Assembly (NCBI GenBank): GCA_943840565.1
Contig: CALSUY010000001.1
Coordinates: forward strand, 124,001 to 188,000
Direction of reading: 5' to 3'
Source of the DNA: an uncultured Candidatus Actinomarinales bacterium
GTDB lineage: Bacteria > Actinomycetota > Acidimicrobiia > Actinomarinales > Actinomarinaceae
Length of the DNA stretch: 64,000 bases
This document shows positions 9,198 to 17,341 of this stretch, one piece after another. The number at the start of each line of letters is the position of its first letter. Within the stretch, counting starts at the first letter, position 1. The translations under genes were made by a program, and so were the position numbers. Under the pieces are notes generated by a model that was not told the DNA's origin, made no database searches, and saw only the letters and a program-made list of their open reading frames with translations.

Positions 9198-9889
9198 TTA
9201 TTTAGTAGAGTTTCTCTTTTAACATCTTCAATTGCTTTTGTTACTTGTATTCCCCTTGGACATGCACTTGTACAGTTAAAAGCGGTACGGCATCTAAATG
9301 CCCCGTTGACATCTTTCATGATTTCTAGTCTTTGTTTAGATCCCTGGTCTCTTGAGTCCATTACAAATCTATGAGCATTAACAATTGCCGCTGGACCAAT
9401 GTATGAGTCAGCAGTCCAAAAGACAGGACAGCTTGTAGTACAAGCAGCACAGAGAATGCATTTTGTTGTATCTTCAAATTTATCTCTATCTTCAGGTGAT
9501 TGAAGTCTTTCTCTATCTCCGGGTTCATCATCATTAATTAAAAATGGCATAACCTTTTTGTAACTATCAAAAAATGGTTCCATATCTACTATTAAATCTT
9601 TTAATACTGGTAGGCCCCTTATCGGTTCGATTTTAATCGGATTGCTTACTTCCTTTACTAATACTTGACAGGCAAGCATGTTTTCACCATTTACTACCAT
9701 TGCATCCGAACCACATACGCCATGAGCACAAGACTTTCTGAATGACAGCGATCCATCTTCAAACCATTTTATTTTGTGGAGTAAATCAAGGATTCTTTCC
9801 TCTGGTTCAGCATCAACTTTGTAATATTCCCAATGTCCCTTTTTATCATTCTCGGGGTCATATCTTAATATTTTTAAATCAATTTCCAT
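9194..9889 (-). CDS. sdhB: Succinate dehydrogenase iron-sulfur subunit
   Basis: 231-residue electron-transfer subunit of complex II. Three cluster sites are visible. The [2Fe-2S] ligands are in CAHGVCGSDAM plus a later Cys (LACQ), with Asp at the third ligand position as in E. coli SdhB. The other two are the ferredoxin motifs CILCAACTTSCP and CRTAFNCTSACP, which supply the [4Fe-4S] and [3Fe-4S] clusters. It overlaps the upstream sdhA stop by one base and the downstream small gene by four bases. Confidence 0.97.
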   Translation of the reverse strand: MEIDLKILRYDPENDKKGHWEYYKVDAEPEERILDLLHKIKWFEDGSLSFRKSCAHGVCGSDAMVVNGENMLACQVLVKEVSNPIKIEPIRGLPVLKDLIVDMEPFFDSYKKVMPFLINDDEPGDRERLQSPEDRDKFEDTTKCILCAACTTSCPVFWTADSYIGPAAIVNAHRFVMDSRDQGSKQRLEIMKDVNGAFRCRTAFNCTSACPRGIQVTKAIEDVKRETLLNN

Positions 9890-11631
9890 TAGTATTTTCT
9901 TTCCATTGGTTCATACTTTCCAAGTTCAACATCTTTATATTCTAGTTTTACAGAATCACCATTTTTAAATGCAAACGAGTGTTTCATAAACTTTGTGTCA
10001 TCTCTATCTGGATAATCTTCTCGTGAATGAGCCCCTCTTGATTCTTTTCTTGCTAAAGCACTAGCTACAGTTGTATCTGCCATATCTAGTAAGTAATCAA
10101 GCTCAATTGCTTCAAGGAGTTCACTGTTGAATACCTTGCTCTTGTCTGAAATAGTAACATTTTTGTATCTTTCTCTTAGGTCAGAGAGAATTTCTGTTTG
10201 ATTATCTAATGTCTCTTTAGACCTGAAAATTTTAGCATTTTCTTCCATTGAATCTTGTAGTTCTGATCGAATTTTTGCTACTGAAAATTCTGTAGTATGT
10301 TCTTTTTCCATAAACCCAGAAATTTTGTTCGATAAATCATCTGCAGCTGATTCATTAAGAGGGGAGGCCTTAGTGCTAGATACGTAATCAACCATACTTT
10401 GTCCAGCTCTTTTTCCAAAAACAACAATATCTAATAAAGAGTTAGTCCCTAAACGATTTGCTCCATGAACACTAACACAGGCAGCTTCACCTGCTGCATA
10501 GACTCCCTCAATGACGCCTCCTTTATGATCACTAAGAACTCTACCATTAACATCAGTAGGGATACCTCCCATTGCATAGTGAGCTGTTGGTTGAACTGGA
10601 ATAGGGTCATTTATTGGTTCTATCTTTACATACGTTCTAACAAAGTCTGTTATATCAGGAAGTTTTTTCATAATAGCTTCCTCACCTAAGTGGGTTAAGT
10701 CGAGGAATACATAGTCATTATTAGGACCTGCACCGTTGCCTGCACTTATCTCAGTTGCTATTGCTCTTGAAACCATATCTCTTGGTGCTAAATCTTTAAT
10801 AGAAGGTGCATATCTTTCCATAAATCTTTCACCATCCTTGTTTCGAAGAATGCCTCCTTCACCTCTAGCAGCTTCAGATAGGAGTATTCCAAGTCTGTAG
10901 ATTCCTGTCGGATGAAATTGATAAAATTCCATATCTTCAAGAGGAATACCTTTCTGATACAGCATGCCAGGTCCATCTCCAGTGAGAGAGTGTGCATTTG
11001 AGCTGACTTTGAAAATCTTACCAAATCCACCGGTTGCAAATGTTACTGCTCTTGCTTCAAAAACATGTAGATCACCAGTTGCGATTTCATATGCCACTAC
11101 ACCTTTACAAACACCGTCTTCAATTTTTATATCTAAAACTTGAAATTCATCAAAAAACTCGACACCCATAGACACGCATTTCTGATACAAAGTTTGGAGG
11201 ATCATATGCCCGGTCCTGTCAGCTGCATAACATGCCCTAAATGCAGGTGCAGCGCCTTCTTTCACTGTGTGACCACCAAATCTTCTTTGAGCAATCTTTC
11301 CGCTTTCTAATCTACTGAACGGGAGTCCCCAATGTTCCAATTCAACAACTGCATCAATAGCTTCTTTACATAAAATATCTACAGCTGGTTGGTCTGCTAA
11401 ATAATCAGACCCCTTTACTGTGTCAAAAGCATGCCAATTCCAATTATCTTCTTCTACATTTGCTAAGGCTGCACTCATTCCACCTTGAGCTGCACCAGTA
11501 TGAGATCTTGTAGGGTAGAGTTTGGTGATTACTGCAAGTTTCATTGTTGGCGCTGCTTCAATAGCAGCTCTAAGACCTGCTCCACCAGCTCCAACAATTA
11601 TTCCATCAAAGGAATGTTTAACTATCTTCAT
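9889..11631 (-). CDS. sdhA: Succinate dehydrogenase flavoprotein subunit
   Basis: 580-residue catalytic subunit that oxidises succinate to fumarate. It has the FAD-binding GAGGAGLRAA near the N-terminus (about residues 14-23). The histidine that carries covalent FAD is H44 in RSHTGAAQGG. The substrate-domain signatures HPTGIY and LLSEAARGEGG follow, and the C-terminal helical domain contains the ESRGAHSREDYP signature. Sequence and genetic context fit the aerobic succinate:quinone reductase rather than fumarate reductase. It overlaps sdhD by four bases. Confidence 0.97.
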   Translation of the reverse strand: MKIVKHSFDGIIVGAGGAGLRAAIEAAPTMKLAVITKLYPTRSHTGAAQGGMSAALANVEEDNWNWHAFDTVKGSDYLADQPAVDILCKEAIDAVVELEHWGLPFSRLESGKIAQRRFGGHTVKEGAAPAFRACYAADRTGHMILQTLYQKCVSMGVEFFDEFQVLDIKIEDGVCKGVVAYEIATGDLHVFEARAVTFATGGFGKIFKVSSNAHSLTGDGPGMLYQKGIPLEDMEFYQFHPTGIYRLGILLSEAARGEGGILRNKDGERFMERYAPSIKDLAPRDMVSRAIATEISAGNGAGPNNDYVFLDLTHLGEEAIMKKLPDITDFVRTYVKIEPINDPIPVQPTAHYAMGGIPTDVNGRVLSDHKGGVIEGVYAAGEAACVSVHGANRLGTNSLLDIVVFGKRAGQSMVDYVSSTKASPLNESAADDLSNKISGFMEKEHTTEFSVAKIRSELQDSMEENAKIFRSKETLDNQTEILSDLRERYKNVTISDKSKVFNSELLEAIELDYLLDMADTTVASALARKESRGAHSREDYPDRDDTKFMKHSFAFKNGDSVKLEYKDVELGKYEPMERKY

Positions 11632-12023
11632 AATTTACTCACAAAAGCCACAATAACATAAGTTCCTAAAATAAAGAAAACAGTGCTTGTCACATAAAGT
11701 GCTGATAATGAGAGTTTCCTTACAGTTTGATCCGATATATTGTCATGAAGGACTACCCTGAGTCCATTTGTACCATGAAGAAGACTTAAGGCTAAAAGTA
11801 ACCAGTCAAAAGCTCGCCAATAAGGTGTATCCCATCTTGCAGCAACAAATTCATAATCAAGATTAAGAGTATCATTGAATACATGCATAATGAACATATG
11901 TCCAACTGCCAGAAGTACAAGTAGTAGTCCACTGACTCTCATAAAAAACCATGCGTACAACTCGAAACTAGATCCTACTAGAGGTGGCTGCCTTCGGCCC
12001 CAGTCTGTCCTTTGAGTTTTCAT
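11628..12023 (-). CDS. sdhD: Succinate dehydrogenase membrane anchor subunit D
   Basis: 131 residues with three predicted transmembrane helices (about 27-48, 70-88 and 105-128). A histidine within helix one (VGHMFIMH) and one after helix two (LLHGTNGLR) are candidate haem or quinone-site residues. Together with SdhC it anchors complex II and forms the haem b/quinone site. Its identity rests mainly on position between sdhC and sdhA, the hydrophobic profile and the HGxNGLR pattern, since the family is weakly conserved. The four-base gap after sdhC and four-base overlap with sdhA indicate one transcript. Confidence 0.88.
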   Translation of the reverse strand: MKTQRTDWGRRQPPLVGSSFELYAWFFMRVSGLLLVLLAVGHMFIMHVFNDTLNLDYEFVAARWDTPYWRAFDWLLLALSLLHGTNGLRVVLHDNISDQTVRKLSLSALYVTSTVFFILGTYVIVAFVSKL

Positions 12024-12027
12024 ATCC

Positions 12028-12483
12028 CTACTTCCAATCCGGAATAGGTCTTACAATACAATCAGTGACGGTGGTTCCTGGTGAACTTTTCTCTAAACAT
12101 AAATCAAAATATGAATCTACCATTTTGTATGTAGAGGGAACAAAAACACCGATAAAAATTACTAAAGATATTACATTAAGCTGTTTTTGATAATCAGAAC
12201 CTTTTCTCCATAGGTCTACAGTAATTATTCTAAGACCATTTATCGCATGTGCTAACACTGCTCCAAATAAGCCTATTTCAGCTACTCTAAAATAAAAATT
12301 CTTGTATATTGCTTCAGCACCCTCATAAACCTCAGGTCCTAAAAGAATTAAAGCTGTTGAAATGATATGCAGTAAAAGATATCCAAATAAAGCTACACCA
12401 GTAACTCTATGAAATATGTAGAGCCACATGCTTGTCTTACCTTTGTAAATTCCTCCAGAGGAAACTAATTTTTGATTAGGCAT
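12028..12483 (-). CDS. sdhC: Succinate dehydrogenase cytochrome b556 subunit C
   Basis: 151 residues with three membrane helices. It has the SdhC signature region FHRVTGVALFGYLLLH (about residues 24-39), where the His-Arg-x-Thr-Gly motif shapes the quinone pocket. A second motif, HAINGLR (about residues 81-87), carries the histidine expected to ligate haem b. It is the first gene of the minus-strand sdhC-D-A-B operon. Its promoter region is shared with the divergent whiB gene. Confidence 0.93.
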   Translation of the reverse strand: MPNQKLVSSGGIYKGKTSMWLYIFHRVTGVALFGYLLLHIISTALILLGPEVYEGAEAIYKNFYFRVAEIGLFGAVLAHAINGLRIITVDLWRKGSDYQKQLNVISLVIFIGVFVPSTYKMVDSYFDLCLEKSSPGTTVTDCIVRPIPDWK

Positions 12484-12518
12484 TATTTAATTATCCTACA
12501 TATCTAAAATTACGCTAA

Positions 12519-12546
12519 ATTAAATGAAGAATTAGCCCCTTGACAA
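12519..12546 (-). promoter_or_regulatory. Candidate sdhC promoter
   Basis: Reading the minus strand, TTGTCA (12546-12541) is followed after 16 bases by TTTAAT (12524-12519). Transcription would start near 12512, about 30 bases before the sdhC ATG. Its -35 box overlaps that of the divergent whiB promoter almost completely. The -10 match is imperfect (5 of 6). Confidence 0.4.
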
Positions 12547-12568
12547 TTGTTGTAAAACTATATAGATT
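12540..12568 (+). promoter_or_regulatory. whiB promoter with consensus -35 box
   Basis: A perfect TTGACA (12540-12545) is followed after 17 bases by TAGATT (12563-12568), a 4-of-6 match to the -10 consensus. Transcription would begin near 12575, about 30 bases before the whiB start, and a ribosome site AAGGAGC lies at about 12596-12602. This is the best sigma-70-type promoter visible in the window. Confidence 0.65.
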
Positions 12569-12606
12569 ACACACATGTAATTTAGTTTTCTATATAAGGA
12601 GCAAGG

Positions 12607-12888
12607 GTGGAAAATTCAAAAATGGAAGATCTAATTGGAGGAATGCCTTCATGGACTGAGGAAGCAAACTGTAAGGGTGCAGACGCCGATATATTTTTCC
12701 CCGAGAGAGGTGCTTCAACAAGAAAAGCCAAGTCTATTTGTAGAGCCTGCAACGTCCAGGAAGATTGCCTAGAATTTGCCATAGAGCAATCTGAAAAGTT
12801 TGGTATATGGGGCGGACTCTCTGAAAGAGAACGTAGACGTATCAAAAGACAGAGAGTACAAAGTTTTGATATTAGGGAAGTTAGTTAA
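12607..12888 (+). CDS. whiB: WhiB-family iron-sulfur transcriptional regulator
   Basis: 93-residue protein of a family found almost only in actinobacteria and their phages. Four cysteines, C22, C45, C48 and C54, have the canonical spacing C-x22-C-x2-C-x5-C that binds a [4Fe-4S] cluster sensitive to O2 or NO. These are followed by the GIWGG turn (residues 66-70) and a basic tail RERRRIKRQR that contacts DNA or sigma factor. The start is GTG 12607 behind AAGGAGC; ATG 12622 is an alternative. It is divergent from sdhC and convergent with ahpE (four-base overlap at the 3' ends). The regulon is unknown; control of the neighbouring sdh operon is only suggested by position. Confidence 0.95.
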   Translation: MENSKMEDLIGGMPSWTEEANCKGADADIFFPERGASTRKAKSICRACNVQEDCLEFAIEQSEKFGIWGGLSERERRRIKRQRVQSFDIREVS

Positions 12889-13340
12889 AAGCCAAAACTT
12901 TCTTTATATTCACTAAAGTCTCTCTCAACACCAATTTCATCACTTTTGATTATTTCAGTGATTACATTATTTTCATCAGTTATGTAAGAGTACCTTAAAG
13001 AAATACCAGCTTTTTCATGGAAGCAACCAAATTTTTGTGACACTGCTCCATGAGGCCAAAAATCTGCAAGTATTGGAAACTCAATACCATAATGTGCAGC
13101 CCATGCACTATTTGTTGGACTTGCACCTACTGTGATTAAAACCGTATCAGTTCCATTTTCTTCTAAAGATGCTTTATTATCTCTGAGTTCACACATTTCT
13201 TTGTCACAGACACTGCTGAATGGAAAGGGAAGGAAAACAAACATTGTTTTCTTACCTAAAAAATCTTTATCTTCATAGGCATTTTTATCGTAATTGTATA
13301 ATTTAAATTCAGGTATAGTATCTCCAACTTGTAAGCTCAT
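12885..13340 (-). CDS. ahpE: AhpE-type peroxiredoxin
   Basis: 151-residue AhpC/TSA-family peroxidase that reduces hydroperoxides. The peroxidatic site is P38-x3-S42-x2-C45, with serine in the usual threonine position, which the family permits. A second cysteine, C50, and C106 could act in resolution. The segment DFWPHGAVSQKFG (about residues 93-105) is strongly AhpE-like, the actinobacterial one-Cys/atypical group best known from M. tuberculosis. No signal peptide is present, so it is cytoplasmic. It follows the DUF2342-like gene on the same strand after a 36-base gap and may be part of that transcript. Confidence 0.88.
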   Translation of the reverse strand: MSLQVGDTIPEFKLYNYDKNAYEDKDFLGKKTMFVFLPFPFSSVCDKEMCELRDNKASLEENGTDTVLITVGASPTNSAWAAHYGIEFPILADFWPHGAVSQKFGCFHEKAGISLRYSYITDENNVITEIIKSDEIGVERDFSEYKESFGF

Positions 13341-13376
13341 TTGTTTCTCCTTTTTTCTACACTTTAGTAACTTTTT

Positions 13377-14417
13377 TTAAATAGGCGGTAAAGAAGTTCT
13401 TGCAGCCCAAGAGATTGGGTCTTCAATCTCACTCCTGCTTGGTATTAAGTCCTTATCCAAAAGCATGTCATCAATTGAGTATTGACTATTAGACGATATT
13501 AGGAAATCAAAGAAAAGTGATGTTGATTCGTCTAGCTCATCTATACTTTTTTCAATTTCACCAAGAGGACTCTCACCAAATGTAAAACTCAGATCCATCA
13601 GAAGGTCATATGTTGCATTGTCTTGAATTAAATTCAAACTTTTAGCTTTTGATTTTATGACACCCCTATAAAAACTAAGCGGTGCAACAATCTCTTCAAT
13701 TATTTTTGAAGAGTCAAATCCTTCAAGTCCTGAGAAATTTTGCAACATATCCTCAGGGTTTGCCATCTTTGATGGATCTAGATCTAAGTCTTTAAATCCT
13801 TCCATCATCTCTTTACTTGCTTTTTCAAGATTCTCAATTATTTTTTCAAAAGGGGAGGTATATTTACCAAGACTTAATGCGACAACTTCCAAGGTTAGCA
13901 GTGATAGAGCAAGTTCATTTATATCGGTTTCAAATTGTTCTATTCGTTCAAAATATTTATTTTTATTAATAGCGAGAATGTCTGATTGTGGAAGAATAAT
14001 TCCAAACTGGCTAAGTCCCCACATATTCTTACTGATCATTCCAGCCAAGTTACCTAGTTGCATACCAATTATGGAAGATTGGATGTTTCCTATTTGTAGT
14101 CCTCCAGGAAGGTCACCAATACTAAATTTTGAAAAGTCAAAATGTTGTATTGAGTTCAAGAACCATTCACCATAAAGACTTGGCTCAAGTATTTGAATAC
14201 TTGTTTGCTCTGAATCAAAATTACCTACATTATGAATATTTAACTCTAAGAACCTAAAGATTTCATTCAAATCTAGTTGATCATTAGAGAGTTCAAGAAT
14301 TTCTTCCGAACTATCTTTGTTTAAATGTTTGTTAATTTGTTTTGAAAGCTCCCAATTAACATCTGAGTCATTGTTATTAAACAGATTAAAGAATTGAGAG
14401 AAAATATCCTCAGACAT
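13377..14417 (-). CDS. DUF2342-like (zinc-metalloprotease-related) protein with a degenerate active-site helix
   Basis: 346-residue soluble protein. The middle shows a GMQLGNLAGMIS segment (residues 118-129) followed by a helix LLTLEVVALSLG (about 173-184). This resembles the actinobacterial DUF2342/TIGR03624 family (Rv3195-like), in which a G-x-Q-x-G-x2-L-G segment precedes a helix carrying an H-E-x2-H or degenerate R-E-x2-H motif. Here neither histidine is present (LEVVA at 176-180), so if the assignment is right the protein is probably not a zinc protease. It lies one base from the HtrA gene and is co-transcribed with it. A distinct uncharacterised protein is the alternative; I do not recognise it beyond the family pattern. 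Confidence 0.5.
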   Translation of the reverse strand: MSEDIFSQFFNLFNNNDSDVNWELSKQINKHLNKDSSEEILELSNDQLDLNEIFRFLELNIHNVGNFDSEQTSIQILEPSLYGEWFLNSIQHFDFSKFSIGDLPGGLQIGNIQSSIIGMQLGNLAGMISKNMWGLSQFGIILPQSDILAINKNKYFERIEQFETDINELALSLLTLEVVALSLGKYTSPFEKIIENLEKASKEMMEGFKDLDLDPSKMANPEDMLQNFSGLEGFDSSKIIEEIVAPLSFYRGVIKSKAKSLNLIQDNATYDLLMDLSFTFGESPLGEIEKSIDELDESTSLFFDFLISSNSQYSIDDMLLDKDLIPSRSEIEDPISWAARTSLPPI

Positions 14418-15634
14418 TAGACATCAGATGGTCTTAGGTCTAATAAGAATTCCAAAGTTATGGTTTGGCCATTTCTAATTATTTCAATAGAAATTTCATC
14501 TCCAGCTTTTTTGCCCCTCAAAAAACTTATCAATCCATCTAAGGTTTTAATATTTTTTCCATTAACTTTTTTAATAATATCACCAGGTAATGCCCCAGCT
14601 TTACCAATTGCATATATATCGTTAGCTGGTCCGTACAATTCCTGGATTTCGACTCCTGAGAAAATTCTTGCTCCATCTTCAGCTACTTCAAAGTGTTGTG
14701 CGCCTAAAATTCCAAGGAATGAATGATAAACTTTTCCATCATCAATTAAGTCCTGGCTTATGTTTAAGGCTAAATTTATTGGCACTGCAAATCCGAGACC
14801 CTCGGCGCCGACATCAGCGGTAGCGATAGCAGTAGTAATACCAATTAATTCACCTCTTTGATTTAAAAGAGCCCCACCACTTGATCCTCTAGTTATAGGT
14901 GCATCAGTTTGTATGAGTCCAAATAAAGTAACCGACGAGTTCATGTCCTGTCCACCAACATCGAGTCTTCTCTCTAATGCGGAAACGATACCAGTAGTAA
15001 CAGTTGGGGCTGCTCCTAGCGTAAGTGGATGACCAATAGCTACTGCCAAATCTCCAACAAGTAGTATGTCACTGTTTCCAATAACAATTGGTGTTAAGCT
15101 ACTTGATTCAATTTTGACTAAACCAATGTCAGTAAGTTTATCTGAACCGATAATTTCAGCTTTATACATCCTTCCATCTTCAAAAATAACCCTAACAGAA
15201 GAAGCCTCATCAATTACATGATGATTTGTTATGATTAACCCCTCTGCCGATATAACTACTCCAGAACCACCACCTAAAGAAATGAATTCATCATTTTCGT
15301 TAACTTGCCCTACTTGAATTTGAACTATAGTTTTTGTAGCAATTTCAGCAATTGAAACAATTTCAGTTGAATCAATTCTTGGCATGATCACTTCTGTTTC
15401 AGTAACCGTTTCGGTGATAGTTACTGGGTCAGGAATGATAATTTCATTTTCATCAAATATTCCGTAAACATAGAGAAAAGATAAAACAATGATGCTTGTA
15501 AGTATTGAGCTTCCAAAAATTGTGTTTAGTGAAGATTTATTTTTTGGAGTTTTTTGCTCTAGTAAATCAGAAATATACTTTTCTTGCTTAAATAATTCTT
15601 GTTGCTCGAAATTTTCATTATCCATATACACCAT
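14417..15634 (-). CDS. HtrA/DegP-like membrane-anchored serine protease with PDZ domain
   Basis: 405 residues. A cytoplasmic N-terminus of about 40 residues precedes one membrane helix (about 41-60), a Thr/Glu-rich linker, and a trypsin-fold S1C domain outside the membrane. The catalytic triad is visible as H139 (TNHHV), D169 (LTDIGLVK) and S252 (TRGSSGGAL). The C-terminal 100 residues form a PDZ domain with a GxAGxLPGDIIKKVNG-type carboxylate-binding loop. Such proteases degrade or sense misfolded envelope proteins. ATG 15634 is used here; Met4 is an alternative. It is the promoter-proximal gene of a minus-strand unit with the DUF2342-like gene. Confidence 0.93.
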   Translation of the reverse strand: MVYMDNENFEQQELFKQEKYISDLLEQKTPKNKSSLNTIFGSSILTSIIVLSFLYVYGIFDENEIIIPDPVTITETVTETEVIMPRIDSTEIVSIAEIATKTIVQIQVGQVNENDEFISLGGGSGVVISAEGLIITNHHVIDEASSVRVIFEDGRMYKAEIIGSDKLTDIGLVKIESSSLTPIVIGNSDILLVGDLAVAIGHPLTLGAAPTVTTGIVSALERRLDVGGQDMNSSVTLFGLIQTDAPITRGSSGGALLNQRGELIGITTAIATADVGAEGLGFAVPINLALNISQDLIDDGKVYHSFLGILGAQHFEVAEDGARIFSGVEIQELYGPANDIYAIGKAGALPGDIIKKVNGKNIKTLDGLISFLRGKKAGDEISIEIIRNGQTITLEFLLDLRPSDV

Positions 15635-15747
15635 CTTATATGTAGTTCAAATGTAATGATATTTATGCAGAAAGGAGATTATTTTGAAATTTGATGTCAT
15701 GACTAAATCATAGATATTTGGTTTCTGTTTTTTTATTCATCTTTAAT

Positions 15748-15764
15748 TTGAATTGTGAATTCAA
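15748..15764. promoter_or_regulatory. 17-base palindrome upstream of the ABC-importer operon, possible operator
   Basis: TTGAATT-GTG-AATTCAA is a perfect inverted repeat with 7-base arms in the 158-base divergent gap between the HtrA gene and livF, 28 bases before livF. Its form fits a homodimeric regulator site, but no regulator gene is adjacent. The same gap holds a strong unused ribosome-binding site, AAAGGAG at 15671-15677, followed by a ten-codon TTG ORF (15684-15713). Confidence 0.35.
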
Positions 15765-15792
15765 TAAATCATCAGTTAAAGTAATAAGGTAC

Positions 15793-16581
15793 ATGTTAGC
15801 TATTGAAAACCTAGAAGTAGTTTACCAAGATGTAATCCTCGTCTTAAGAGGAGTTTCTTTAGAGATTAAAAAAGGAGAAATTGTTGCATTACTCGGCAGC
15901 AATGGCGCAGGTAAAACTACAGTCATTCGATCAATTACTGGTCTTTTAGATGTTCAAAATGGTGATATAACAAAGGGATCAATTTCAGTAGACGGAGAGG
16001 ACATTACAAACTTAGATCCCTCAAAAATTGTTGAAAAAGGTATAGCACAGGTTCTTGAGGGAAGAAGAATCTTTTCTGAGCTAACTGTTATTGAAAACTT
16101 AAGACTTGGTGGACATACAAATAGTAATGACATTAAAGATAATATCGATAAAGTTCTAGATCTGTTTCCAATCCTTAAAGAGAGATCAAAAGGGAAAGCT
16201 GGCTACCTTTCTGGGGGAGAGCAGCAAATGTTGGCAATTGGACGAGCGTTAATGTCTGATCCGAGCTATCTTCTCTTAGATGAGCCAAGTCTCGGCTTAG
16301 CTCCAAAACTCGTCGATGAGGTTGCAGAATTGATTCAAGAAATAAACTCTCAAGGGGTAACAGTTCTACTTGTCGAACAGAATGCAAATATGGCCCTTAA
16401 TATTTCCGATCATGGTTATATTATGGAAACGGGCAATGTCGTAATGGACAATAAAAGCAATATGTTGCTTAATGATGAGGATGTAAGAGAGTTTTATTTA
16501 GGTTTGAATGCTGAGGGAACAAAAAGAAAATCTTTCAAAGACGTAAAGCACTACAAGAGAAAGAAAAGGTGGTTGTCATAG
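15793..16581 (+). CDS. livF: LIV-type ABC importer ATPase (LivF)
   Basis: 262-residue ATP-binding subunit of a branched-chain-amino-acid-type (HAAT family) ABC importer. Walker A is GSNGAGKT (residues 35-42), the ABC signature is LSGGEQQ and Walker B is LLLDEPS. The length and the QVLEGRRIFSEL segment are typical of LivF. The frame stays open upstream to a TTG at 15718, but that extension (25 residues) is not LivF-like. ATG 15793, with AAGG just upstream, gives the conserved N-terminus MLAIENLEV. The 3' end overlaps livG by 13 bases. A basic tail (KRKSFKDVKHYKRKKR) exceeds the usual LivF end by about 20 residues. Confidence 0.93.
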   Translation: MLAIENLEVVYQDVILVLRGVSLEIKKGEIVALLGSNGAGKTTVIRSITGLLDVQNGDITKGSISVDGEDITNLDPSKIVEKGIAQVLEGRRIFSELTVIENLRLGGHTNSNDIKDNIDKVLDLFPILKERSKGKAGYLSGGEQQMLAIGRALMSDPSYLLLDEPSLGLAPKLVDEVAELIQEINSQGVTVLLVEQNANMALNISDHGYIMETGNVVMDNKSNMLLNDEDVREFYLGLNAEGTKRKSFKDVKHYKRKKRWLS

Positions 16582-17339
16582 AATCTTTAAAGTTTGAGAA
16601 TGTGACATTAAAATTTGGTGGTATTACAGCATTGAATGAGATAAGTTTTGAGGTCAAGCCAAAAAAGCTATATTCAATAATAGGTCCAAATGGTGCCGGT
16701 AAAACCTCAATATTCAACTGCATAAGTGGCATATATAGACCAACCACCGGCACAGTAAAATATGGAGATAATAACATTAATGAACTAAGACCAGATGAAG
16801 TTGCTTCACTAGGGATCGCAAGAACTTTTCAGAATATAGAATTATTTGAAAATATGACTGTACTAGACAATATTCTAATTGGATGCCACAGACAATTAAA
16901 TTATGGACCCGTATCAAGTTTGCTATTTAGTAAAAAGGTTAAGAAAAATGAAATTGAGGCAAGAAAAAATGCTGAAGAAATTATCGATTTTCTTGAAATA
17001 GAACAATTTAGATACTCTTATATCATGTCATTACCTTATGGTGTTCAAAAAAGAGTTGAATTGGGAAGGGCACTTGCAATGAATCCTGACTTACTTTTAC
17101 TTGATGAGCCTGCTGCAGGAATGAATAATGAGGAAACTGAAGATATCGCAAGATTTATTATTGACATACATGAAGAAATGAAAAAGACCATAATTATGGT
17201 TGATCACGATATGAACATGATTATGGATATTGCAGAAGAGGTCATGGTATTAAATTTTGGAGAAAAATTAGCTGAAGGTGTTCCAAATGAAATTGTTAAA
17301 GATAAAAAAGTTATTGATGCATATTTGGGAGTGAGTTAG
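16569..17339 (+). CDS. livG: LIV-type ABC importer ATPase (LivG)
   Basis: 256-residue second ATPase of the importer. Walker A is GPNGAGKTS (about residues 38-46), the signature region is LPYGVQKRVELGRAL (LivG proteins carry S-Y-G-x-Q rather than LSGGQ), and Walker B is LLLLDEPAAGMN. The GTG at 16569 lies inside livF, and the first residues after it run directly into the conserved SLKFENVTLKFGG start. It forms a heterodimer with LivF on the LivHM permease. It is followed two bases later by the CoA-ligase gene. Confidence 0.93.
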   Translation: MVVIESLKFENVTLKFGGITALNEISFEVKPKKLYSIIGPNGAGKTSIFNCISGIYRPTTGTVKYGDNNINELRPDEVASLGIARTFQNIELFENMTVLDNILIGCHRQLNYGPVSSLLFSKKVKKNEIEARKNAEEIIDFLEIEQFRYSYIMSLPYGVQKRVELGRALAMNPDLLLLDEPAAGMNNEETEDIARFIIDIHEEMKKTIIMVDHDMNMIMDIAEEVMVLNFGEKLAEGVPNEIVKDKKVIDAYLGVS

Positions 17340-17341
17340 TT

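Noticed and set aside
12582-12845. 87-residue frame antisense to whiB
   Set aside because: It mirrors the conserved WhiB coding sequence, which has canonical cysteines and a promoter.
15718-15792. 25-residue N-terminal extension of LivF from a TTG
   Set aside because: It is unlike LivF, runs through the palindromic intergenic region, and ATG 15793 gives the conserved start.
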